A stretch of 64,000 nt of DNA from SW132 sp038150125 (GTDB lineage: Bacteria > Bacteroidota > Rhodothermia > Balneolales > Balneolaceae). Every line of letters starts with the position of its first letter. The first letter of the stretch is position 1. The position numbers and the translations under genes are program-made. Under the pieces are notes generated by a model. That model saw nothing but the letters and a program-made list of their open reading frames with translations, did no database searches and was not told where the DNA came from. Below, piece after piece: positions 43,920-51,182 of the stretch. The stretch covers positions 62,001-126,000 of the forward strand of contig NZ_JBBVMF010000014.1 of NCBI RefSeq assembly GCF_038150125.1, read 5' to 3'.

Positions 43920-44828
43920 ATGAGCACTACGACCTACCCAGATTTTAGCCAAACTATTCCTATTGACACCATCGGCGTTCATGAACGGGTATCAAGGCTA
44001 AATAAACGCAGTATCAAAAAGGAATCGAAGGTCCAGGGGCTGAAACTTGCACTCAGCATGATTGACCATACAACACTTGAGGGTAAAGATTCCGAAGGCA
44101 AAGTTATACAGCTTTGCCGAAAGGCTATCACGCCCTACGCGTCTATGCCTGATCTACCAAGCGTAGCAGCTGTTTGCGTCTATCCAAATATGGTATCCGT
44201 AGCTAAAAAAACGGTAGCCGGGTCGTCTGTAAAAGTAGCAAGTGTAGCCACTGCATTTCCAAGTGGTATGGCTCAGCTTCAAACCAAACTCGACGATGTA
44301 AAATTTGCGGTTGATCAAGGTGCGGATGAGATCGATATGGTGATTTCACGCGGTCAATTTTTAAAGGGAAATTACACTTATGTTTTTGACGAAATAGCCG
44401 CTGTTAAAGAGGCCTGTGGCAATGCACATTTGAAAGTTATACTTGAAACAGGTGAACTGGAAACACTCACAAATGTCAGAAAGGCGAGTGACCTGGCGAT
44501 GCATGCAGGAGCTGATTTTATTAAAACATCGACCGGTAAAATACAGCCGGCAGCCACACAGACCGTCACGCTCGTCATGCTCGAAGCCATTCGCGACCAC
44601 TACAGAGAAAACGGCCGGATGGTTGGAATGAAACCTGCCGGAGGCATTCGAAAAGCGAAAGAAGCTCTTCAGTATCTCGTTTTGGTTAAAGAAACCCTAG
44701 GTGCAGGATGGCTGTCTAACAAATGGTTTAGGTTTGGAGCAAGTTCACTCACAAATGATCTGTTGATGCAGATTGTAAAACAGGAAACCGGCGTTTACCA
44801 GAGCAGTGTCTATTTTTCCAACGATTAA
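43920..44828 (+). CDS. deoC: Deoxyribose-phosphate aldolase
   Basis: The class I aldolase that splits 2-deoxyribose 5-phosphate into glyceraldehyde 3-phosphate and acetaldehyde; 302 aa, longer than the 259-aa E. coli enzyme because of an N-terminal extension. The Schiff-base Lys202 lies in FIKTSTGKIQPAA. A second catalytic Lys is in GMKPAGGIRKAKEA, and the proton-relay Asp in DEIDMVISRG. Start at the ATG at 43920. Two aldehyde dehydrogenase genes follow after 63 bp on the same strand; these would oxidise the acetaldehyde released. The trio looks like one operon for deoxynucleoside use. Confidence 0.96.
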   Translation: MSTTTYPDFSQTIPIDTIGVHERVSRLNKRSIKKESKVQGLKLALSMIDHTTLEGKDSEGKVIQLCRKAITPYASMPDLPSVAAVCVYPNMVSVAKKTVAGSSVKVASVATAFPSGMAQLQTKLDDVKFAVDQGADEIDMVISRGQFLKGNYTYVFDEIAAVKEACGNAHLKVILETGELETLTNVRKASDLAMHAGADFIKTSTGKIQPAATQTVTLVMLEAIRDHYRENGRMVGMKPAGGIRKAKEALQYLVLVKETLGAGWLSNKWFRFGASSLTNDLLMQIVKQETGVYQSSVYFSND

Positions 44829-44891
44829 TATCGGAGTCTTTCATCGCTCAGCTATGAGAACTGCACATTCAGATTACCAAATTTTATAGAT

Positions 44892-46427
44892 ATGTCTACC
44901 ACTGATCAAAAGAATACAACTGATACAAAGTCAACGAATGGTTCATCCAAGCCCACATCACCAAACGCAGATTTAAAGCTCGATTTTGCGTCTTTCTGGG
45001 AGTACAGCAGTGCACCTGAAAGCAGCGATAAAGTTGATATAAAACCGTCATACGGGCATTTCATAGACGGTGAGTTTGTTGACCCTGTTAAAGGACGTAC
45101 GTTTAGCTCTATCAATCCCGCAACAGAAGAGGTTCTCACTGAAATTTCAGAAGCAACCTCAGAAGACGTTGACAAAGCGGTGAAAGCTGCCAGAGCTGCC
45201 TACAATAAACGCTGGAGTACACTTCCTGCCAAGGAGCGCGGAAAATATATTTTCCGTATTGCCCGCATGATCCAGGAGAGATCCCGCGATCTTGCCATTA
45301 CGGAATCTCTGGATGGCGGAAAACCTATTCGTGAATCCCGCGATGTGGATGTACCACTCGCAGCGGCTCATTTCTTCTACTATGCCGGATGGGCAGATAA
45401 ACTGGATTACGCATTCCCGGGAAGGAAAGCCGAATCTCTCGGCGTATGCGGGCAGATCATTCCATGGAATTTTCCGCTTTTGATGCTCGCCTGGAAAATT
45501 GCTCCCGCCCTCGCAACCGGAAATACTGTTGTGCTAAAACCGGCTGAAACAACCTCCATTACTGCTCTAAAATTCGCCGAAATTTGCAGAGATTCAGGAT
45601 TACCCGATGGGGTTGTGAATATCGTAACCGGAGCCGGACAAACGGGGTCAGCTATTGTAAACCATCCGGATATCGACAAGATTGCCTTTACCGGTTCAAC
45701 GAACGTAGGCAAGATTATTCAAAAGTCAGTTGCCGGCACAGACAAAAAATACACGCTTGAACTCGGCGGCAAAGGAGCAAACATTGTCTTTGAGGATGCA
45801 TCCATCGACCAGGCTATTGAAGGCATTATCAACGCAATCTTTTTTAACCAGGGACATGTGTGTTGTGCGGGATCGCGTCTGTTGGTCCAGGAAGGAATTG
45901 CTGACACTCTCACCCAAAAACTAAAGGAGAGACTGGAAACTCTTATTGTTGGTGATCCTCTGGACAAAAATACCGATATCGGTGCAATTAACTCGAAAGC
46001 CCAGTATGAACGCATAAACGAGTATATCGAAATCGGTAAATCGGAAGGTGCCGAAATGTATCAAACAAACAACAATCTCCCTGAAAACGGCTACTTTTGC
46101 AAGCCTACACTGTTTATGGGCGTATCTCAAAGTAACCGAATTGTCCAGGAAGAGATCTTCGGCCCTGTTCTCACCATTCAGACGTTCAGAACGCCATCAG
46201 AAGCCATCGAAAAAGCAAATAACTCGCCATACGGATTATCGAGTGGCATCTGGACGGACCGCGGATCGAAAATATTCAATATCGGTGCCAACATGGATTC
46301 CGGTGTCGTCTGGGCAAATACGTTCAACAAATTTGATCCAACCTCTCCGTTCGGCGGCTATAAAGAGAGCGGCGTTGGGCGCGAAGGCGGACTTCACGGC
46401 CTCTATCCATATGTAAATCTGGTATAA
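44892..46427 (+). CDS. Aldehyde dehydrogenase, catalytic subunit of an ALDH16-like pair
   Basis: A 511-aa NAD(P)-dependent aldehyde dehydrogenase. The catalytic Glu290 is in LELGGKGANIVFED and the nucleophile Cys324 in NQGHVCCAGSR. The substrate-channel Trp-Asn motif appears as IIPWNFPLLMLAWKIAPAL, and the C-terminal seal as GGYKESGVGREGG. An N-terminal extension of about 45 low-complexity residues (TDQKNTTDTKSTNGSSKP) precedes the fold. It lies between deoC and a gene for a shorter, catalytically dead ALDH-like protein, 22 bp downstream. This suggests a split version of the two-domain ALDH16 family. The likely substrate is acetaldehyde from DeoC. Confidence 0.95.
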   Translation: MSTTDQKNTTDTKSTNGSSKPTSPNADLKLDFASFWEYSSAPESSDKVDIKPSYGHFIDGEFVDPVKGRTFSSINPATEEVLTEISEATSEDVDKAVKAARAAYNKRWSTLPAKERGKYIFRIARMIQERSRDLAITESLDGGKPIRESRDVDVPLAAAHFFYYAGWADKLDYAFPGRKAESLGVCGQIIPWNFPLLMLAWKIAPALATGNTVVLKPAETTSITALKFAEICRDSGLPDGVVNIVTGAGQTGSAIVNHPDIDKIAFTGSTNVGKIIQKSVAGTDKKYTLELGGKGANIVFEDASIDQAIEGIINAIFFNQGHVCCAGSRLLVQEGIADTLTQKLKERLETLIVGDPLDKNTDIGAINSKAQYERINEYIEIGKSEGAEMYQTNNNLPENGYFCKPTLFMGVSQSNRIVQEEIFGPVLTIQTFRTPSEAIEKANNSPYGLSSGIWTDRGSKIFNIGANMDSGVVWANTFNKFDPTSPFGGYKESGVGREGGLHGLYPYVNLV

Positions 46428-46449
46428 TCGAATCTGACATAAAATTCCT

Positions 46450-47313
46450 ATGAGTAACCGAATCGATGTTTTGAAGACCTATAAAACGTATGTGGGCGGT
46501 GCCTTTCCACGAAGCGAATCTGGCCATACCTATGCCCTCGAGAATAAAAGCGGCAAAACCATTGCCAATGTATGTCGCTGCACGCGAAAGGATGCTCGTG
46601 ACGCCATGGTTAAAGCGCGCGCCGCTCAAAAGGGCTGGCAGAACCGCTCGGCCTACAATCGCGGACAAATCCTTTATAGAATTGCTGAAATGCTGGAAGG
46701 CCGAAAAGATCAGTTTGTTCATGAAATGGAACTCATGGATATCAAAAAGAAAACGGCTTTAAAAGAGGTTGAACTTTCAATCGACCGGCTGATTTACTAC
46801 GCTGGTTGGACCGATAAAATCAGCCAGGTATATGGAACTGTAAATCCGGTGGCAAGCAGCCACTTCAACTTCAGTATGCCTGAACCAACAGGCGTAGTTG
46901 GAGTGATCGCGCCGCAGCAAAGTCCGATGCTTGGTCTTGTAAGTATGATGGCACCAGTCATAGCCGGAGGGAACACAGTTCTGATTCTCGCATCGGAAAA
47001 CTATCCGCTGTCTGGCGTAAGTTTTGGTGAAGTACTCCATGCATCTGATGTGCCGGGCGGAGTTGTGAATATACTTACAGGCTACCAGAATGAAATGATT
47101 TCACACTTGAGTGCGCATCTGGACTTGAACGGCGTGTTTAATGCTAATAAAGATGCAGATTTACGGAAACAAATTGATGAGAATTGTGCTTTAAGCGTAA
47201 AACGCAGTCGACACGTTATGAATGTTGACTGGACTGATCCAACCCATGAAAATCCTTATTACATCATGGATTTCCAGGAGATAAAAACAACCTGGCACCC
47301 CGTTGGTGTTTAA
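46450..47313 (+). CDS. ALDH-like non-catalytic subunit (ALDH16 C-domain-like)
   Basis: A 287-aa aldehyde-dehydrogenase-like protein that keeps the NAD-binding half (VGVIAPQQSPMLGLVSM, then PVIAGGNTVLILASEN and VVNILTG). It lacks the catalytic Cys loop and the GGK segment; after residue 225 the chain ends in a short non-family tail (WTDPTHENPYYIMDFQE). The end is a proper stop, with no frameshift remnant behind it, and the frame looks well conserved, so it is probably a real pseudo-enzyme and not a broken gene. It starts 22 bp after the catalytic gene. ALDH16 proteins contain such a dead second domain in one chain, so this may assemble with the upstream product. Confidence 0.8.
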   Translation: MSNRIDVLKTYKTYVGGAFPRSESGHTYALENKSGKTIANVCRCTRKDARDAMVKARAAQKGWQNRSAYNRGQILYRIAEMLEGRKDQFVHEMELMDIKKKTALKEVELSIDRLIYYAGWTDKISQVYGTVNPVASSHFNFSMPEPTGVVGVIAPQQSPMLGLVSMMAPVIAGGNTVLILASENYPLSGVSFGEVLHASDVPGGVVNILTGYQNEMISHLSAHLDLNGVFNANKDADLRKQIDENCALSVKRSRHVMNVDWTDPTHENPYYIMDFQEIKTTWHPVGV

Positions 47314-47332
47314 CCGAACAAAAATGTATTAA

Positions 47333-47971
47333 ATGTTTAACAAATTACTTTTAATTATCTGCGGGGTCTTCCTGGCCATTAGCTGTGCCACCACTGAATC
47401 AACATCAGACGAAGACGATTCAAGGCCATCCGAACCCGATAACCTTGCAGAAGATTACAGGAATGAATCCCTATCCAATACTGAGCGCCTGCTGCTTAGC
47501 ACCCGCAGTCAATTAAGCAATCACTATTCTGAAGACATGGTATACATTCCCGATCTATATTTGCAGGAGATTGTGATGAATGAGCGGAAAACTGACCCTT
47601 ACGCTGGTTTTCGGGTCCAGCTGTTAAGTACCCGAAATGTAGCAGAAGCAGACTCTGTGAGGGATTATTTCGTTGCATGGGCAGATTCAGTGATTGCCGG
47701 TTACGAACCTGATGCATACGTTGTTTTTCGGTCACCCCACTATCGAGTTCGGGCAGGTGACTTTCAGGATAGAGAACGGGCAGTTCACTTTTCAGGAATG
47801 TTGAAAAACAGATATCCCGATGCCTGGGTTGTCCATGAGCGGATTGAGCCGTCAAAAACTCCCGCCGACACTACCGACATTCGTTTCAAAGACCTCGATG
47901 CTATCGAATTTGAGGAAGAGATGCGTATGATGGAATCAGAATCAGCCGACACAACGTCTCTTGACAGATAA
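47333..47971 (+). CDS. SPOR-domain lipoprotein
   Basis: A 212-aa lipoprotein. The signal peptide ends in the lipobox LAISC (Cys18), followed by an acidic Ser/Asp-rich linker. A SPOR-like domain spans about 84-145 (GFRVQLLSTRNVAEADSVR, then YVVFRSPHYRVRAGDFQDRER), which in other proteins binds denuded peptidoglycan at division sites. The tail is rich in acidic residues. It lies 19 bp after the ALDH-like gene on the same strand, so it may be carried on that transcript. After it comes a 660-bp gap full of dispersed repeats. Confidence 0.87.
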   Translation: MFNKLLLIICGVFLAISCATTESTSDEDDSRPSEPDNLAEDYRNESLSNTERLLLSTRSQLSNHYSEDMVYIPDLYLQEIVMNERKTDPYAGFRVQLLSTRNVAEADSVRDYFVAWADSVIAGYEPDAYVVFRSPHYRVRAGDFQDRERAVHFSGMLKNRYPDAWVVHERIEPSKTPADTTDIRFKDLDAIEFEEEMRMMESESADTTSLDR

Positions 47972-47990
47972 CTACTCATTTCTCGATGCA

Positions 47991-48145
47991 GACCTGACTG
48001 CATTACCGGTGCTTTTCCGTCCCGAACCTTCGGGATGTCAGCGTCAAAAATCAACGCTGTCAGATCCCCCATAGGTATCCCTTCGGGGCAGTGGGTGTAC
48101 CGCTGTTGCGGCACCTTCGGCTGACAGGTTGCTTACGACATTTCA
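47991..48145 (+). repeat. Dispersed repeat family B, copy 2
   Basis: Same element as at 15602-15756 and in the same orientation, with the blocks CTTTTCCGTCCCGAACC, CGGGATGTCAGCGTCAAAA, GCAGTGGGTG and CTGACAGGTTG. Relative to copy 1 it lacks part of the left hairpin and carries an extra GTACCGCTGTTGCGGCACC block before the right end. It lies in the gap between the SPOR gene and ychF, beside family A copy 2. Confidence 0.78.
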
Positions 48146-48275
48146 TTTGTAAATTATTTTTTGGTTCAACCGGAAAGTTTGTGGGTAATTGTAATAATCC
48201 TACGCACAGTTTCATTAAACCAGATGAGTTATCCAAAAGATTACCCCGGTTATCAGATAGAACAAAACATGTTGC

Positions 48276-48472
48276 TTTTACAGATTCTTCACAAAACGGT
48301 AAACCACCGTTTTATTCAGAATGACAATCTTTAGGCTGGGGTTTCGGGCGGCGTGATGAGAAAGCGATATTGATAATGACGACTGTGTTCACGCCGCCCC
48401 CATACTAACCAACGACCGTGTCATCCTGATCGAGCCATTGCAGTTGATGGCGAAGAGAAGGATCTGCAAAAG
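48276..48472 (-). repeat. Dispersed palindromic repeat family A, copy 2
   Basis: The inverted counterpart of 3335-3533: reading the minus strand gives TTTTGCAGATCCTTCTCTT, GATCAGGATGACA, then CATCACGCCGCCC and GTCATTCTGAATAAAACGGTG. The two copies differ mostly in the middle. The remaining part of this gap, 48473-48633, shows no gene or clear signal. Confidence 0.8.
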
Positions 48473-48633
48473 CAATGGCTCATAATCTTGGAAAATTTTG
48501 AAGATGGTCTAAGCGATTATTCACATATTTTGTCATCAACCCACAAAATTTCCGGTAGAACCTATTTTTTGACTTCAGCTCCGGCAATTAACCAATCACT
48601 AAATAACTAATTTTCAGATTTCCTAAAATCACT

Positions 48634-49728
48634 CTACACATTAAATCTGAATAGCATCACGTCGCCGTCTTTTACAACGTACTCTTTTCCTTCCTGTCTC
48701 ATTTTCCCGGCTTCGCGGGCCGCTTTTTCTGATCCAAGTTCTGAATAATCATCAAAAGCAATAGTTTCTGCCCGAATAAATCCACGCTCAAAATCGGTGT
48801 GTATAACTCCGGCTGCCTGTGGCGCTTTGGCCCCTTTTTTGATAGTCCACGCTCGTACTTCTTTCGGGCCTGCCGTAAAATAGGTAATCAATCCAAGATT
48901 GCTGTACGCTGCCTGGATCAGCCGGTCGAGTCCCGCGCTGTCGAGCCCAAGCTCCTCAAGGAACATCTCTTTTTCCTCTTCCTCGAGCTCGGCTATTTCT
49001 GCTTCAATTTTGGCGCAAAAAGACACTACTTCATCATTATGCTCACTGGCTATTGCTTTTACCTCATCAACCCAGTCATTCCCTGTGTTCACATCGTCTT
49101 CAGACACATTGCATGCATAAAGCACCGGTTTGTTAGACAGTAAAAACAGATCCCTGAAAATATCACGTTCCTCTTTTTCTGCCTCAAATGTGCGGGCCGT
49201 ATTGCCTGTCTCAAGGTGTTCCTTCAGGCGCTCAACGACAACCAGCTGTTCGGTAATTTTCTTGTCGCCGCCTTTCGATTGCTTTTTGAGAGTATCAACC
49301 CGCTTTTCAACGGTTTCCAGATCTTTAAGAATCAGCTCATCTTCGATAATGCTGATGTCTCGGGTAGGGGCAACGGATCCTTCAACATGAATCACATCGC
49401 CGTCGTCGAAACACCGAACTACATGCACAATCAAATCAACCTCCCTGATATGCGACAGAAACGCATTCCCTTTTCCTTTTCCTTCAGACGCTCCTTTCAC
49501 GAGACCCGCGATGTCAACAAATTCAATTGTAGCGGGCACCGTTTCTTTTGGATCCACAAGCTCTTTCAATCTATTCAGCCGTTTGTCAGGCACGGTTACC
49601 AGGCCAACATTTGGATCAATGGTACAAAAAGGAAAGTTTGCTGATTCTGCTCCGGCATTACTCAATGCATTAAACAAGGTTGACTTACCGACATTTGGTA
49701 ATCCAACAATTCCACATTTTAAACTCAT
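48634..49728 (-). CDS. ychF: Redox-regulated ATPase YchF (Obg family)
   Basis: A 364-aa Obg-family P-loop ATPase that binds ribosomes and is linked to oxidative-stress control. The nucleotide motifs are GLPNVGKSTLFNAL, DIAGLVKGASEGKGKGN and the NKPVLYACNVSE segment typical of the non-canonical specificity site. A coiled-coil insertion lies near 125-175. The C-terminal TGS domain is evident from residue 280 (ITYFTAGPKEVRAWTIKKG). Start MSLKCGIVGLPNVGKS is standard. It is convergent with the plus-strand SPOR gene and follows a phosphatase gene by 46 bp. Confidence 0.97.
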   Translation of the reverse strand: MSLKCGIVGLPNVGKSTLFNALSNAGAESANFPFCTIDPNVGLVTVPDKRLNRLKELVDPKETVPATIEFVDIAGLVKGASEGKGKGNAFLSHIREVDLIVHVVRCFDDGDVIHVEGSVAPTRDISIIEDELILKDLETVEKRVDTLKKQSKGGDKKITEQLVVVERLKEHLETGNTARTFEAEKEERDIFRDLFLLSNKPVLYACNVSEDDVNTGNDWVDEVKAIASEHNDEVVSFCAKIEAEIAELEEEEKEMFLEELGLDSAGLDRLIQAAYSNLGLITYFTAGPKEVRAWTIKKGAKAPQAAGVIHTDFERGFIRAETIAFDDYSELGSEKAAREAGKMRQEGKEYVVKDGDVMLFRFNV

Positions 49729-49774
49729 AAAAACTCTGTTTTAACAATTAATTTGATTTGTAGTGATACCAGGA

Positions 49775-50437
49775 TCAGTCCAATGAGACTTGGTGCATAA
49801 ACTTTTTTTCGGGCAGCCGAACTGCTGTCAGCTTTCCGAGACCGGGCCGATTGTACACACAACCCGTATCAATTCCAATCATTTTATTCTGCTGAATAGG
49901 GAAAGGCTGTGGTGTATGGCCAAATACAACTGTTTTCTCCCAAGGCGGCTCGAAAGCATTCAGGTGCTCGCGTCCCCAATAAAAATAGTCGTGATTCGAT
50001 TCATCCTCCTTACTCTCCTCAATAGTCAGATTTGGCGGAATTCCTGCATGAACGAAAAAATAGTTCTCCGTTTCAAAAAAGAGGCGGGTTTTCTTATAGA
50101 AACTGATATGCGAGTCAGGGATGTCCGATATCGTGGCACCTTCACCATAGGATTCCAGCGTGCTTTTGCCCCCATTCATCATCCAGTTTTGAGTGCTCCC
50201 GTGTTCTAGCGCATGAAGCAGCATAAGCTCGTGGTTACCGCGTAAAAATATCGTTTTACGCTCTTCCTTCACTTTCAGCAAAAAATCGATAACCCCTTTT
50301 GAGTCCGGCCCTCTGTCGATGTAATCACCTACAAACAGGTGAATATAATCTTCATATGGCTCTAATTTTTCCCAAAGTGCTTTAAGTGTCTTCACACATC
50401 CGTGAACGTCGCCAATAGCAACAATTTGATTTATCAT
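49775..50437 (-). CDS. PPP-type metallophosphoesterase
   Basis: A 220-aa phosphatase of the PPP superfamily, which includes bacterial Ser/Thr phosphatases and ApaH-like dinucleotide hydrolases. The metal-binding motifs appear in order: GDVHGCVKTL, GDYIDRGPDSKG, RGNHELMLLH; later HAGIPPNL and FGHTPQPFP provide further His ligands. The segment IDTGCVYNRPGLGKLTAV closes the fold. It starts immediately after the nusB stop with no gap, so the two are co-transcribed. Whether it dephosphorylates proteins or dinucleotides cannot be told from sequence. Confidence 0.9.
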   Translation of the reverse strand: MINQIVAIGDVHGCVKTLKALWEKLEPYEDYIHLFVGDYIDRGPDSKGVIDFLLKVKEERKTIFLRGNHELMLLHALEHGSTQNWMMNGGKSTLESYGEGATISDIPDSHISFYKKTRLFFETENYFFVHAGIPPNLTIEESKEDESNHDYFYWGREHLNAFEPPWEKTVVFGHTPQPFPIQQNKMIGIDTGCVYNRPGLGKLTAVRLPEKKFMHQVSLD

Positions 50438-50899
50438 CTAACTTCGTGATGTTTCAATTAAACCTCTTCCCTTCTTAGTGATGCGTCCTTTTTCGGTTAG
50501 ATCACTCAGGATTGCATCCAGTATTCCATTCACAAATGTGCCGCTTTTGCGGGTCGAGTAGGATTTGGCAAGTTCAATTGCCTCGTTGATGGTTACTTTC
50601 GTCGGAATTTGTTCAAAATGAATAAATTCAGTGATCGCCATTCTCAAAATCAGTTTATCAAGCGTGGCGAGACGACTAACTTCCCAGTTTTTAATATGCC
50701 TGGCAATTATTTCGTCGTACTCTTTCTTCTCATCAGTTGTATAGAGAATAACCTCATTTGCGAACGATACACCCGCGATGTCGTCCTTCAGGAGATCTTT
50801 AACGATCAGTTGTGATACCTCAGCACGAGAATTATCTCCAACTTCAATGGCGTATAACGACCTGAGAGCAGCTTCCCTCGCTTTTCTTCTGTTAATCAT
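50438..50899 (-). CDS. nusB: Transcription antitermination factor NusB
   Basis: The 153-aa all-helical NusB protein, which with NusE (S10) binds boxA RNA to stop early termination in rRNA operons. The N-terminal INRRKAREAALRSLYAIE is typical, as are ATLDKLILRMAITEF and the C-terminal helices KVTINEAIELAKSYSTRKS, then FVNGILDAIL. It has a normal length and heads a two-gene unit with the phosphatase gene, whose ATG follows its stop directly. A tRNA-Val gene lies upstream on the other strand. Confidence 0.96.
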   Translation of the reverse strand: MINRRKAREAALRSLYAIEVGDNSRAEVSQLIVKDLLKDDIAGVSFANEVILYTTDEKKEYDEIIARHIKNWEVSRLATLDKLILRMAITEFIHFEQIPTKVTINEAIELAKSYSTRKSGTFVNGILDAILSDLTEKGRITKKGRGLIETSRS

Positions 50900-51019
50900 A
50901 AGTTTTATCGAAATTCAAAAAGAACAGAAAAATACAAACCTTTAAGCTCAGCCGAAAGAACTCTCTTTTTTTGATTGCATTTAAACCTTCGAACCCCCTA
51001 TCTTTGGATCATAAATTAC

Positions 51020-51093
51020 GGGTTCATAGCTCAGTTGGTTAGAGCGTTGCATTGACATTGCAGAGGTCGGCAGTTCGAATCTGCCTGAACCCA
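51020..51093 (+). tRNA. tRNA-Val(GAC)
   Basis: A complete cloverleaf: acceptor arm GGGTTCA/TGAACCC, D arm GCTC/GAGC, anticodon arm TTGCA/TGCAG around TTGACAT with anticodon GAC at 51054-51056, and T arm GGCAG/CTGCC with loop TTCGAAT. The discriminator base is A at 51093. The CCA end is not fully encoded (CCCAC follows). It lies between the nusB and histidine kinase genes, both on the other strand. Confidence 0.95.
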
Positions 51094-51182
51094 CTGAAAC
51101 TCCGGGGATTTCTTTTTGTATTAATCTCTTCTATTTTTCCGAAGTCTGCCTGCTTCTATACACTCCTCAAAAAGAAGCACCC

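Noticed and set aside
46450..47313. Short ALDH gene as a pseudogene
   Set aside because: The frame is clean, spacing is operon-like, and a dead ALDH domain is known from the ALDH16 family; a real pseudo-enzyme is more likely.
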